Shown here in pieces: positions 26,778-36,389 of a stretch of DNA of 41,216 bases (position 1 is the first letter of the stretch; every line of letters starts with the position of its first letter). The stretch spans positions 1 through 41,216 of the forward strand of contig JAUROD010000054.1 of assembly GCA_030835845.1 (NCBI GenBank). The letters run 5' to 3'. Under the pieces are notes generated by a model, which saw only the letters and a program-made list of their open reading frames with translations, was not told the DNA's origin and made no database searches. A program made the translations under genes and the position numbers. Origin of the DNA: Flavobacteriaceae bacterium (GTDB lineage Bacteria; Bacteroidota; Bacteroidia; Flavobacteriales; Flavobacteriaceae).

Positions 26778-29222
26778 TTACATACAACTTAGTGAACTTC
26801 CGATAGGCGATCCATCAGGAATTTTTGGCGAATTTAAGGGTGTTATTTGAGATGGTTGCGTAAAAAATTGATCTATTTGATGAATATAATAATGTTTAAA
26901 TGACATTGTTTTATGCTGATTTAACCAACTTTTCAGTGAATACAATTGTTCATGGACTTCTGCCATCACAGCGGTGGGCACCTCTGATTGTCGTCCAAGT
27001 TGAAATAAGTGATTTAATAAATTTCCACGAACAATTTCTTGCAAAGCCTTATCCTCATTGGTTATCTTTTTGTTTTTAAAAACATTTGTAATCAAATGAC
27101 TTACAGTATCATCAAAACCTAATTGGTCGTTAGAAAAGGCTTTTTGTTGATGTAATCGAGCTGCACGTTGAGGATGTAAAACCATTGATATAAGTGCATC
27201 ACTTAATGTATGAGCAGCACCAAAAGCATCAAATGTTAATCCTGTTTGAGTAGCAAAACTTTCTCTCGAAGCTCGAAATCCAAATGCATGAGGGGGCATC
27301 ATTTGACGAATGTTTTCCGGTATTTTAAGTGCATTTGGTTCAAGCGAATTACTAAGGGTTTCAAGGGCTTTTCTTTGAATTGTAGCGTCCACAGTTGAAA
27401 CTCCAATTGAAGATCCTCCTTTAACCGCATAATCATATTCTTGACCACCTATTAACTTCACCACCGCTTCCAACTGATATCGATGTAAGAAATATAAGGG
27501 AACAAGGCGATCTCTAAGAACTGAAATAGGTTCACCTGTTTTGAGTTGATCAATAGAGAATTGATCCATTGCTGTTTTTCGAACTGTCATTAAATGATTG
27601 AATTCATTTATTGCCGAATCTCCGTTATCCCATAGATGTGCGTAGGGATGAGCTCCACCAATTGGTCTCGCATCTTGATCTGCAATAAAACGGAGTCCGG
27701 ACGCAAAACTATCTTCTAAAATATTATTCAAAGCATCAGTTTCATCAACACCATCAGGAAAATCAGTGTAGGAATATCGAACAGAAACTTTATCCCACTC
27801 TCCTATTCCTTCATCATATGCGTTTTGGTAGGATATTTTCCCATTTACCAAACTTAGTGTTGGGTGAGGATAGTCCATTACAGAAGCACGGTTATTGACA
27901 CTCGCCGCAAAGTTATGTGTAAAACCTAAAGTGTGTCCTATTTCGTGTGCTGATAGTTGTCGAATCCGTGCTAAAGCCATTTCAAGCATAGGATTGTCTG
28001 CTGTATCACTTTCAGAATATGGACTTTCTGTTAATGCTTGAGCAATCATAAAATCTTGTCTAATACGCAAACTACCTAGACTTACATGCCCTTTAAGTAT
28101 TTCACCTGAGCGAGGATCAACCACACTTGCACCATAACTCCAACCTCTTGTGGAGCGGTGTACCCATTGAATCACGTTAAATCGAACATCCATAGGATCG
28201 GCATCATCAGGTAATATTTTTATTTGAAAACCATTTTTATAGCCAGCAGCTTCAAAGGCTTGATTCCACCATACACCCCCCTCTAAAAGTGCCGAACGAA
28301 CAGGTTCTGGTGTTCCATTATCTAAGTAATAAACAATCGGCTCAACTGCCACACTTAGATCAGCTGAGGGGTCTTTTTTCTTTAACCGATGACGTAATGT
28401 GAATACTTTTCGTGTCGATGCATTTACCTCAGTTGAATAATCGTTGTAACTAAATGGTATAGCACCACTTCTGGGATCAAACTTTCTTGGTTCAAAGGCT
28501 ACTTCGGGTAACTTTACAAAAGAATGATGTTGATGAACAGTAACACTATTTGGGGAGGGTGTCACGGAGCGAATTAAACGACCTTGAGGGTTGCCTGAGA
28601 AGGTTAACAATACGTCAAACTCACTATTTTCAGGAAAGTTTTTAGTCCGTTCTAAAGATATAGCGGAGCGGCTTTTATCTACGCCGTAAGACCCTTGTTG
28701 ACTTTGACGAAGGCGTTGGGCAACACCGTGTGCATCTTGCATCAAAAAAGGAGTTAAATCAATTTCATAATGTGTGGATGATGTTGATTGAATTGGAAAA
28801 CCAAAAAGAACAGATTTTGCAAAAGCTTGCGCTATTGATTTTTGTTCCAATATATTCTCAGAAGAGCTTCGATAATCTAAATTGGGTTGAACCAGCATTA
28901 GCTTATCTCCCATTTTTTGAAATTCAACTACTCTTTCATTGCCTAATTGACCACGATCAAGTCCAATATCATTACTTCCAATTCCTGCACTGAGTCCATT
29001 GACATAAAGAAAACTTTGGTTTAATTGAGTTTGTCTGTTAACTGAAAGGGTTATTTTTCCAGTTGACTCATCATATTTGAAATCAAAAAAGCCATCGTAA
29101 AATGTTGTTTTTCTGTTGTTTAACAAACTTTGTTCCGTTTGTTTTTTTCGCTTATTCGATTGTGCCATTGAAAGATTTAAGCACAGTGATAAGCCAATGA
29201 GAAATAATATTCTAGTTTTCAT
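26778..29222 (-). CDS. Exported zinc-dependent metalloprotease (metzincin-type)
   Basis: The 814-residue protein has a cleavable signal peptide (ILFLIGLSLCLNLSMA, likely cut after residue 20). The zinc site is HEIGHTLGFTH (H426, E427, H430, H436), with a downstream Met-turn SVMDYPH (M449), the metzincin arrangement. N-terminal and C-terminal regions fit the large Bacteroidota proteases labelled DUF5117/DUF5118-type zinc-dependent metalloproteases. It is first in a five-gene minus-strand run. No type IX sorting domain is visible; the C terminus ends SSLSCM. It is probably periplasmic or outer-membrane associated. Confidence 0.92.
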   Translation of the reverse strand: MKTRILFLIGLSLCLNLSMAQSNKRKKQTEQSLLNNRKTTFYDGFFDFKYDESTGKITLSVNRQTQLNQSFLYVNGLSAGIGSNDIGLDRGQLGNERVVEFQKMGDKLMLVQPNLDYRSSSENILEQKSIAQAFAKSVLFGFPIQSTSSTHYEIDLTPFLMQDAHGVAQRLRQSQQGSYGVDKSRSAISLERTKNFPENSEFDVLLTFSGNPQGRLIRSVTPSPNSVTVHQHHSFVKLPEVAFEPRKFDPRSGAIPFSYNDYSTEVNASTRKVFTLRHRLKKKDPSADLSVAVEPIVYYLDNGTPEPVRSALLEGGVWWNQAFEAAGYKNGFQIKILPDDADPMDVRFNVIQWVHRSTRGWSYGASVVDPRSGEILKGHVSLGSLRIRQDFMIAQALTESPYSESDTADNPMLEMALARIRQLSAHEIGHTLGFTHNFAASVNNRASVMDYPHPTLSLVNGKISYQNAYDEGIGEWDKVSVRYSYTDFPDGVDETDALNNILEDSFASGLRFIADQDARPIGGAHPYAHLWDNGDSAINEFNHLMTVRKTAMDQFSIDQLKTGEPISVLRDRLVPLYFLHRYQLEAVVKLIGGQEYDYAVKGGSSIGVSTVDATIQRKALETLSNSLEPNALKIPENIRQMMPPHAFGFRASRESFATQTGLTFDAFGAAHTLSDALISMVLHPQRAARLHQQKAFSNDQLGFDDTVSHLITNVFKNKKITNEDKALQEIVRGNLLNHLFQLGRQSEVPTAVMAEVHEQLYSLKSWLNQHKTMSFKHYYIHQIDQFFTQPSQITPLNSPKIPDGSPIGSSLSCM

Positions 29223-29307
29223 ACTTAGTTATTTATAGGAAAGCTAAAAAATATTCTCTAGAAAAAGAAATAAGCCAAGTTTAATTCTATTTTTACAAAA
29301 AAAAACA

Positions 29308-30415
29308 ATGCTTACTACAGATCAACTAAAAGGTCTATTTGAACGCCTTGGCGCGTTGAGGAGGTATCTTTGACATAGATGTCAAAAAAATAGAAATTCG
29401 AAATCAAGAAGAATATACGCTTGATCCTAGCTTTTGGGATAATCCCCAAGAGGCTGAAGCGCATATGAAAACATTGCGTACTCTAAAAAAATGGGTAGAT
29501 GACTTTACCAAAGCAGAAGAACTCGGAAATGACTTAGATGTGCTGTTATCTTTTTACAAAGAGGGAGACGGTTCTGAAGAGGAGGTTAAATCAACCTTAA
29601 CTGCTCTTGAAGAATTACTTGAGGATATTGAATTTCGTAATATGCTTTCAGAAGAAGGAGATACTTTAAGTGCTGTCCTTCAAATTACTGCAGGTGCTGG
29701 AGGTACTGAAAGTTGTGATTGGGCAGAAATGTTGATGCGAATGTACCTAATGTGGTCGCAAAAGCAAGGGTTTAAAGTAAAAGAGCTCAATCATCAATCT
29801 GGAGACGTTGCTGGGATTAAGACTGTAACGCTTGAAATTGAAGGTGAATTTGCTTTTGGTTGGTTAAAGGGAGAAAACGGAGTCCATCGTTTGGTGCGTA
29901 TTTCTCCATTTGATTCTAATGCTAAACGACATACCTCTTTTGCTTCTGTATATGTGTATCCACTCGTTGACGACAGCATAGAGATTACAATCAATCCATC
30001 TGAAATTAGCTGGGAAACAATGCGATCAAGTGGTGCAGGTGGTCAGAATGTAAATAAAGTTGAGACCGCAGTCCGATTGAGACATCAACCCTCAGGTATA
30101 GTTATTGAAAACTCTGAAACACGTTCACAATTAGACAATAAAACCAAGGCTATGCAGTTGCTAAAATCTCAACTTTACGAAATCGAGCTACAGAAAAAAA
30201 TGGCTGCAAGGAGTGAAATTGAAGCTTCTAAAAAGAAAATTGAATGGGGATCTCAAATTCGAAATTATGTGATGCAACCCTATAAATTGGTCAAAGACGT
30301 TCGAACACAAGCCGAAACAAGTGACGTTGACGGTGTTATGAATGGAAATATCGATGCATTTCTTAAAGCATACTTAATGTATATGGGACAAAAAAATGAA
30401 ACCGACACCTTATGA
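29308..30415 (+). CDS. prfB: Peptide chain release factor 2 (programmed +1 frameshift)
   Basis: RF2 ends translation at UGA and UAA. The first 21 codons run from ATG at 29308 to CTT at 29368-29370, then an in-frame TGA. Skipping one base (T29371) enters the frame starting GAC at 29372, which continues to the stop at 30413-30415. The joined product is about 368 residues, the normal length. The tripeptide SPF (RISPFDSN) that reads the stop codon and the catalytic GGQ (GAGGQNVNKVETAV) are both present. A short frame starting with ATG at 29465 is only part of this gene. The ArsC-like gene overlaps the stop by four bases. Frameshifting lets RF2 control its own level. Confidence 0.97.
29359..29374 (+). 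promoter_or_regulatory. RF2 programmed frameshift site
   Basis: AGGAGG-TAT-CTT-TGA-C: a Shine-Dalgarno-like hexamer three bases before the slippery CTT codon and the in-frame TGA with a following C. The layout and spacing equal the E. coli prfB site. The hexamer pairs with the 16S rRNA tail and pushes the ribosome +1 when RF2 is scarce. Confidence 0.95.
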
Positions 30416-30759
30416 AATTAACAATTTATCACAATCCACGTTGTAGAAAATCTCGTGAAGCACTTCAATATCTTGAAGAGAATAAATTAGAATTTGAAAT
30501 TATCGATTATTTAAAAAATCCTATTTCTGAAAATCAAATCAGTCAAGTTTTAACCCAACTGAGTTATTCGCCTATTGAATTAGTTCGTAAAAATGAAGCT
30601 GTTTGGAAGGAACATTTTAAGGGGAAGAAAATGAGTGATAATGACGTGAAAGAAGCATTGTGTACCTACCCAAAACTAATTGAAAGACCAATCATTGTCA
30701 AGGGAGAAAATGCCATAATTGCTCGTCCGTTAGAAAAGTTAATTTCCTTTTTAAAATAA
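30412..30759 (+). CDS. ArsC-family reductase (arsenate reductase-like)
   Basis: The 115-residue thioredoxin-fold protein has active Cys11 in HNPRCRKSRE. Arg residues R59, R92 and R105 (LVRK, IERPII, IARPL) match the positions used by glutaredoxin-linked E. coli ArsC for arsenate. This makes reductase activity plausible, though many chromosomal ArsC/YffB/Spx-type proteins have other roles. There is no arsenite pump or ArsR nearby. It overlaps the prfB stop by four bases (ATGA), so it is co-expressed with RF2. Confidence 0.88.
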   Translation: MKLTIYHNPRCRKSREALQYLEENKLEFEIIDYLKNPISENQISQVLTQLSYSPIELVRKNEAVWKEHFKGKKMSDNDVKEALCTYPKLIERPIIVKGENAIIARPLEKLISFLK

Positions 30760-30817
30760 TTCATTTTTAGTGAAACTTTTTTGACTAAATAGAGTCTAAT
30801 AGGAGTTATATAACACT

Positions 30818-33265
30818 ATGAAAAAAACTATTGCACTGTGTCTTATTCTTCTATTAGGATTAGATGCTTACGCTCAAAGACCTCAGGGTTTTGAAAAAAT
30901 CACAGTAAGTGGAAAAGTCATTGACAAGGAAACTTCTCAACCACTTGAATATGCTACAATTACATTTAAAAACCAACGTCTACCTGATTTCCTTCAGGGA
31001 GGTATTACCGATGCAAATGGACAATTCTCTTTTGAAATTCTTCCTGGCAATTACACCATCGTAACCGAATTCATTTCTTTTGAACCAATTGTACAAGAAG
31101 GTGTCGCATTACGTCAAAGCTCAGATCTAGGTACTTTTGAACTGATGATTGCTGTTGATTCACTTAATGAAGTTGAATTGGTAGGTGAACGTACTGAAGT
31201 TGAAATTCGTTTGGATAAACGAGTGTATAATGTAGGTAAAGACATTACGGTTCGAGGAGGTAGTGTCTCTGATGTAATGGATAATATTCCTTCTGTATCA
31301 GTAGATGTTGAGGGTAATATTTCATTACGTGGAAATGATAACGTTCGGATTTTAATCAATGGAAAGCCCTCTGGATTAGTTGGTTTATCTGGACCAGAAG
31401 CACTTCGTCAACTTCCTGCTGAATCAATTGAAAAAGTTGAAGTAATCACCTCTCCCTCTGCACGATATGAAGCGTCAGGTACGGCTGGAATTTTAAATAT
31501 TATTTTAAAGAAGCAAGAATTGATTGGTTTTAACGGATCAATTGTTCTTAATGGGGGAGCTCCTACAACATATGGGGGATCAACTTCGCTCAATTGGCGA
31601 ACTGAAAAATTAAATGTTTTTGCTACGACTTCTTTCAATGATTCAAAATCATTGGGTGGTGGTCTGTTTAATAGTCAATACTTTAATGATGGTTCTATTC
31701 GTTCTTATACCAATGAGGAAAGAGATTATAACAGGAACAGAAACAACGTCTTTTTAAATCTTGGTGCAGAATACTTTTTTGATGAAAATACCTCTTTAAC
31801 AATTTCTGGATTTGTTCGTGAATCAAACAATACAAGTAATAATCAAACAATTATTGAAAATCGAAATAGTGAGAATGTCCTCATTAGTACGGTTGGACGA
31901 ATTCAAAGTGAAGAGGAGTTAGATAATTCTCGTCAGTTTACTGCAAATTATACCAAAAAATTTAACGACAAAGGACATCAACTTGTAATTGAGTTTCAAA
32001 AAGAAACAAGCGAAGAAGATCAAAGTGATCTAGCGGAAAATACGGCAATTGATAATCAGAGTTCCACAACAAATGAAATTCAAGACCGTATATTGATGCA
32101 ATTGGATTATGTACTTCCGATTGACGAAAATACTCAGTTTGAATTGGGATACAGAGGTAACTACTCTGAACAGGCTACTGATTATCGAGTTTTTGACATT
32201 ACTTCTGGAGGAACTATACCTAATACTAATTTGACAAATTATTTAAGATTTGTTCAAAATGTAGATGCTGCCTACACGCAGTTTGGAAAGAAAGTGGACA
32301 AGTTTTCTTATCTCGCTGGATTACGTATGGAGAGAACAAAAATCATCATTGACCAACAAACAAGTGATGACTACAAGGAAAAGAAGTATACCGATTGGTT
32401 CCCAACCTTAAATTTATCTTATGAATTTTCGGACTCTGAGAATATAACTTTAGGATATAGTCGAAGAATTCGTCGTCCTCGTTCTTGGTCATTAAACCCA
32501 TTCCAATCTTTAACAAGTTTAACTTTTTTCCGTCAAGGTAACCCTGACTTAGACCCTTCCTATTCGAATTCGTTTGACTTTGGATACCTTAAACGATGGG
32601 AGAAATTTACCTTTAACGGATCCGTTTACTATCAAAAGGCAACTCAAGAAATTACACGTATCACCGAAACTACTGGAACTATTGTGCGTGTCAGTGAAGA
32701 TCCAATCATTGATGTGCCTGCTTTGCGATCAACGTCAATCAACTTGGCTGAAAACAACAGAGCAGGAACTGAGTTTACCCTTACCTACTCTCCAAAAAGA
32801 GATATACGTTTAAGTGCAAATTTCAACGTATTTGATTCTGAAACTATTGGAACATACAACGACAATGTGTTGGATGCTAGAATTGTTAGTTGGTTTTCGA
32901 GAGTCAATGCAAGTTTCCCACTTCCATTTGGAATCAACACCCAGATTAGAGCCTTTTATCGTGGACCTCGTGCAACTGCGCAAACTAAATCACAAGGAGT
33001 ATTCACCTTGTCTGGTGCGGTAAATAAAAATCTATTCAATAAAAAAGCAACTTTATCGTTTAGAGCTTCTGATATATTAAACTCGAGTATTGGAAAAAGT
33101 ACAACCGAAACGGATACGTTTATCAATTACACTGAATTTCAGTGGAGACGACCAACATACGTATTTACTTTTACCTATCAAATCAATGAACGAAAGGCAG
33201 AACGTCAACGAAGAAGAAATAATGATTATTCTGAGGGTGGCGGTGATGCAGACTTTGATTTCTAA
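30818..33265 (+). CDS. TonB-dependent-receptor-like outer-membrane protein
   Basis: The 815-residue protein has a signal peptide (cut near YA-Q, residue 19/20). A carboxypeptidase-regulatory-like beta domain follows (about 28-110; VSGKVIDKETSQPLEYATI), then a plug-like domain (about 115-235; DVMDNIPSVSVDVEGNISL, with SARYEASGTAGILNIILKK) and a large beta-barrel. This is the OMP_b-brl_2 type common in Bacteroidota, and no SusD partner is next to it, so glycan uptake is not implied. An AGGAG stands 12 bases before the ATG, unusual in this window. A strong bidirectional terminator follows. The substrate is unknown. Confidence 0.92.
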   Translation: MKKTIALCLILLLGLDAYAQRPQGFEKITVSGKVIDKETSQPLEYATITFKNQRLPDFLQGGITDANGQFSFEILPGNYTIVTEFISFEPIVQEGVALRQSSDLGTFELMIAVDSLNEVELVGERTEVEIRLDKRVYNVGKDITVRGGSVSDVMDNIPSVSVDVEGNISLRGNDNVRILINGKPSGLVGLSGPEALRQLPAESIEKVEVITSPSARYEASGTAGILNIILKKQELIGFNGSIVLNGGAPTTYGGSTSLNWRTEKLNVFATTSFNDSKSLGGGLFNSQYFNDGSIRSYTNEERDYNRNRNNVFLNLGAEYFFDENTSLTISGFVRESNNTSNNQTIIENRNSENVLISTVGRIQSEEELDNSRQFTANYTKKFNDKGHQLVIEFQKETSEEDQSDLAENTAIDNQSSTTNEIQDRILMQLDYVLPIDENTQFELGYRGNYSEQATDYRVFDITSGGTIPNTNLTNYLRFVQNVDAAYTQFGKKVDKFSYLAGLRMERTKIIIDQQTSDDYKEKKYTDWFPTLNLSYEFSDSENITLGYSRRIRRPRSWSLNPFQSLTSLTFFRQGNPDLDPSYSNSFDFGYLKRWEKFTFNGSVYYQKATQEITRITETTGTIVRVSEDPIIDVPALRSTSINLAENNRAGTEFTLTYSPKRDIRLSANFNVFDSETIGTYNDNVLDARIVSWFSRVNASFPLPFGINTQIRAFYRGPRATAQTKSQGVFTLSGAVNKNLFNKKATLSFRASDILNSSIGKSTTETDTFINYTEFQWRRPTYVFTFTYQINERKAERQRRRNNDYSEGGGDADFDF

Positions 33266-33282
33266 AAGCGAAACATCCATTC

Positions 33283-33316
33283 AAAAAAAACTCCGCAATA
33301 TAGCGGAGTTTTTTTT
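33283..33316. terminator. Bidirectional intrinsic terminator after the TonB-receptor-like gene
   Basis: CTCCGC (33291-33296) pairs with GCGGAG (33303-33308) around AATATA; flanking A-T pairs extend the stem. Eight A residues precede it and eight T residues follow, so it can stop transcripts from both sides: the receptor gene (+) and the small membrane gene (-). It is the clearest terminator in the window. Confidence 0.88.
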
Positions 33317-33324
33317 GATTTAAT

Positions 33325-33495
33325 TTATTCTTTGGAAGCTTGTTTAGCTTGCTTACGTTCTTGAAACCATTCAATCAATGCACCTGTCAACCAATAAGGA
33401 ATAACAAAGGTGAGCAAAAAAATCATTAGCCAAAAACCGATTGTTAATATCGATAAAAAAGAAAGAAATCCTAAATATTGGTCAAATTCAAACAT
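33325..33495 (-). CDS. 56-residue membrane protein of unknown function
   Basis: ATG at 33495 to TAA at 33325 encodes MFEFDQYLGFLSFL onward, with a long hydrophobic stretch (about residues 8-42, enough for one long or two short membrane passes). A charged tail ends the protein (EWFQERKQAKQASKE). The composition, clear start and stop, and the dedicated terminator just beyond the stop support a real gene. It converges with the receptor gene and diverges from fumC. I do not recognise the family. Confidence 0.65.
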   Translation of the reverse strand: MFEFDQYLGFLSFLSILTIGFWLMIFLLTFVIPYWLTGALIEWFQERKQAKQASKE

Positions 33496-33602
33496 GTTTC
33501 TTGTATTTGTGACAAAATTAATTCATTTCTCTCTTTTACACAATTAGATTGCTTTTTTTATTCACAAAACTATCCACAGTAGGCAAACGCCAATTTTTGT
33601 AG

Positions 33603-33610
33603 TATTTTTG
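33603..33610 (+). promoter_or_regulatory. Candidate -7 element of fumC
   Basis: TATTTTTG matches TAnnTTTG and ends 13 bases before the fumC ATG, giving a short leader. No clear -33 element at the expected distance. Confidence 0.4.
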
Positions 33611-33623
33611 TAAAAACAACCCT

Positions 33624-35018
33624 ATGGAATATCGGATTGAAAAAGATACACTTGGCGAAGTAAAAGTCCCTAAAAACGTCTATTGGGGAGCACAAACAGA
33701 GCGTTCCAGAAGTAATTTTAAAATTGGTACGGCAGCATCTATGCCCATTGAAATCATTCACGGTTTTGCGTACTTAAAAAAAGCTGCTGCATACACCAAC
33801 TGTGAATTAGGAGTTTTGAGTGAAGAAAAACGGGATTTAATCGCGAAAGTTTGTGATGAAATAATCGCTGGAGAATTAGATCATCAATTTCCACTTGTAA
33901 TTTGGCAAACTGGTTCTGGTACACAAAGCAATATGAATGTGAATGAGGTGATTGCCAACAGAGCTCATGTAATTGCTGGTAAAATACTTGGTGAAGGAGA
34001 AAAAACACTTGCACCAAATGACGATGTAAATAAATCACAGTCTTCAAATGATACTTTTCCAACGGGAATGCATATTGCTGCTTATCAAAAAATTATTGCT
34101 GTTACAATTCCTGGAGTTCAGCAACTTCGTGATTCATTAGCTGCAAAAGCAGATCAATTTAAAGAGGTTGTGAAAATTGGACGTACCCATTTAATGGATG
34201 CTACTCCACTCACCCTTGGACAAGAGTTTTCTGGATATGTCTCTCAGCTTGATCATGGGTTAGCTTCGCTAAACTTTAGTTTAACACATCTTTCTGAACT
34301 TGCTCTAGGCGGCACAGCTGTTGGGACAGGAATAAATACACCCAAAGGGTATGCAGAACTTGTGGCTCATTATATCGCTGAATTTACGGGCTTGCCTTTT
34401 ATTTCAGCTCATAATAAATTTGAGGCTCTAGCTGCACATGATGCAATTGTAGAATCGCACGCTGCTCTCAAACAGCTCGCAGTTTCATTAAATAAAATTG
34501 CCAATGATATTCGAATGATGGCATCAGGTCCACGATCTGGAATTGGAGAAATTAATATTCCTGCAAATGAACCTGGAAGTTCAATTATGCCTGGAAAAGT
34601 TAACCCAACACAGTGTGAAGCACTTACAATGGTTTGCGCTCAAGTGATTGGAAACGATGTCGCGATTAGTGTTGGAGGTACACAAGGTCATTATGAACTC
34701 AATGTGTTTAAACCTATGTTGGCTGCAAATATTCTTCAATCTGCTCGTTTGTTGGGTGATGCATGTGTAAGTTTTGCAGAAAACTGTGTCAATGGAATTG
34801 AACCCAACCAAACACGTATTGATGAGTTACTCAACAATTCATTAATGTTGGTGACTGCTTTAAACACAAAAATCGGGTATTACAAAGCTGCAGAAATTGC
34901 AAACAAAGCACACCTAGACGGGACTACCCTAAAAGAAGCTGCTATTGGTTTGGGATATGTAACTGCTGAGGAATTTGATCAATGGGTACGCCCGGAAGAT
35001 ATGATTGGAAATGACTAA
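33624..35018 (+). CDS. fumC: Fumarate hydratase class II
   Basis: FumC interconverts fumarate and malate in the TCA cycle and is iron-independent. The 464-residue protein shows the start [22 protein letters not shown], the B-site/active block [20 protein letters not shown], and the signature loop [16 protein letters not shown] with its catalytic Ser. Length and motifs are standard. Its stop overlaps the start of the GNAT gene by 8 bases, so the two are likely co-translated, a pairing with no clear metabolic reason. Confidence 0.97.
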   Translation: MEYRIEKDTLGEVKVPKNVYWGAQTERSRSNFKIGTAASMPIEIIHGFAYLKKAAAYTNCELGVLSEEKRDLIAKVCDEIIAGELDHQFPLVIWQTGSGTQSNMNVNEVIANRAHVIAGKILGEGEKTLAPNDDVNKSQSSNDTFPTGMHIAAYQKIIAVTIPGVQQLRDSLAAKADQFKEVVKIGRTHLMDATPLTLGQEFSGYVSQLDHGLASLNFSLTHLSELALGGTAVGTGINTPKGYAELVAHYIAEFTGLPFISAHNKFEALAAHDAIVESHAALKQLAVSLNKIANDIRMMASGPRSGIGEINIPANEPGSSIMPGKVNPTQCEALTMVCAQVIGNDVAISVGGTQGHYELNVFKPMLAANILQSARLLGDACVSFAENCVNGIEPNQTRIDELLNNSLMLVTALNTKIGYYKAAEIANKAHLDGTTLKEAAIGLGYVTAEEFDQWVRPEDMIGND

Positions 35019-35475
35019 TGTTGTTTTTCGAAAATTTCAAAAAGAAGACGCTACTGTTTTTAAAGCACTCAATGTTGAATGGTTAGAAGCTTTTTTTGAA
35101 GTCGAACCTATTGACGAATTGGTGCTCAGTAATCCTCAAACAGAAATCATTGATAAAGGAGGACATATTTTTATGGCTGAAATCGAGGGAAAAGTCATTG
35201 GTACATTTGCATATATCAAAAAAGAGAAGGGAATTTATGAATTCAGCAAAATGGCTGTTACTCCTTCTGAGCGAAACAAGGGATATGGAAATCAAATGAT
35301 ACGATTTGCAATTCAATTTGCAGAACGACACCATTGGGAAAAAATCGTATTATATTCCAGCCGAAAACTTACCAATTCGATACATATCTACCGTAAACAT
35401 GGATTTGTAGAGGTGCCTATTGAAGCAGATGAACTCTACTCTAGGGGAAATATTAAAATGGAAATTTTACTTTAA
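35011..35475 (+). CDS. GNAT family N-acetyltransferase
   Basis: The 154-residue protein has the GNAT fold order: beta strands near [19 protein letters not shown], then the acetyl-CoA-binding block [18 protein letters not shown] and the C-terminal block [12 protein letters not shown]. Substrate unknown. I use the ATG at 35011; a TTG two codons upstream is less likely. The stop codon shares the bases TTAA (35472-35475) with the stop of the convergent hydrolase gene. Confidence 0.88.
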   Translation: MTNVVFRKFQKEDATVFKALNVEWLEAFFEVEPIDELVLSNPQTEIIDKGGHIFMAEIEGKVIGTFAYIKKEKGIYEFSKMAVTPSERNKGYGNQMIRFAIQFAERHHWEKIVLYSSRKLTNSIHIYRKHGFVEVPIEADELYSRGNIKMEILL

Positions 35476-36377
35476 TTCTCCAAAAAATCCAGTGCAATTT
35501 TAACACTTTCCAATGGAAATTCTTCCATTGGAACATGCCCAGCATCAGGCAAAATGACGACAGTAGATTGAGAAATAGCTTGGTCAAATTTTAAAGCATT
35601 TTCTACAGGAATCCATGCATCTTTATCACCCCAGAGAATTAATGTTGGAGACTCAATATACTGAAGCCTTGGGGACGAATCCACAGTGGGTAGTTTAGCT
35701 CTATCGATAAAGGCTTGCCTATTTCCCGAATATCGCGTTAAATCCCAATATCTATTAATTAATTCGTCTGTTATAAGTCGGTCATCCTCATACACCTCTT
35801 TCAAATTCTTTTCAATGAAAAAACGAGGAGTCATATAGCGTACAAATTGGTTTAAAAGGGGTGTTTTTGCTAGTTGAATTACACCTGGTGTACTTCGGCC
35901 TGGAAAACCGCTTGGATCAATCAGAATAAGTTTATCTACTTTTTTGGGGTAATGGGAAGCGTATAACCAAGAAACTGCTCCACCTAGCGAATTCCCAGCC
36001 AAATGAAATTTCTCAACTCCCAAATGATTCAAAAAGGTATCTAAAAAAACACGGTAATCATCCAAACTATATCGCTTTTCACTATCCATACCAGTTAATC
36101 CATAGGCAGGCAAGTCAAATCGAATAACACGATGCGTTTCAGTGAGTTTTTTTGTCCATTCATCCCAAGTGTGCAAAGATGCACCAGTACCATGAATCAA
36201 GACAATTGGAAAGCCCTCTCCTTCATCTCTGTAGTGTACATTCTGTCCACTTACATCCATAAATTTCGAGGGAGACTGCGCATAAATTGGTGCCAGTTCA
36301 TCAAATGACTTATCAGGATTTATTCCAAACCAAATGAGACCAATCAACACAATTAAAAAAGCGATTATTTTTTTCAT
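35472..36377 (-). CDS. Alpha/beta hydrolase with N-terminal membrane anchor
   Basis: The 301-residue protein starts with a hydrophobic anchor (IIAFLIVLIGLIWFGI, 4-19). It then shows an alpha/beta hydrolase fold with oxyanion block IHGTGAS, nucleophile S130 in LAGNSLGGA, acid D253 in LWGDKDAWIP and H281 in DAGHVPME. It could be an esterase or related hydrolase. It is 12 bases downstream of the flavin monooxygenase gene on the same strand, an arrangement also seen for Baeyer-Villiger monooxygenase/esterase pairs. The substrate cannot be told from sequence. Confidence 0.88.
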   Translation of the reverse strand: MKKIIAFLIVLIGLIWFGINPDKSFDELAPIYAQSPSKFMDVSGQNVHYRDEGEGFPIVLIHGTGASLHTWDEWTKKLTETHRVIRFDLPAYGLTGMDSEKRYSLDDYRVFLDTFLNHLGVEKFHLAGNSLGGAVSWLYASHYPKKVDKLILIDPSGFPGRSTPGVIQLAKTPLLNQFVRYMTPRFFIEKNLKEVYEDDRLITDELINRYWDLTRYSGNRQAFIDRAKLPTVDSSPRLQYIESPTLILWGDKDAWIPVENALKFDQAISQSTVVILPDAGHVPMEEFPLESVKIALDFLEN

Positions 36378-36389
36378 AAAAGAGAGTAT

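Noticed and set aside
29371-29373. In-frame TGA in prfB taken as a disabling mutation
   Set aside because: It is the regulatory UGA of the programmed frameshift, with AGGAGG and CTT at the correct spacing.
29465-30415. A separate, N-terminally short RF2-like gene starting at 29465
   Set aside because: The missing N terminus is upstream in two frames joined by a canonical RF2 frameshift site, so the true gene starts at 29308.
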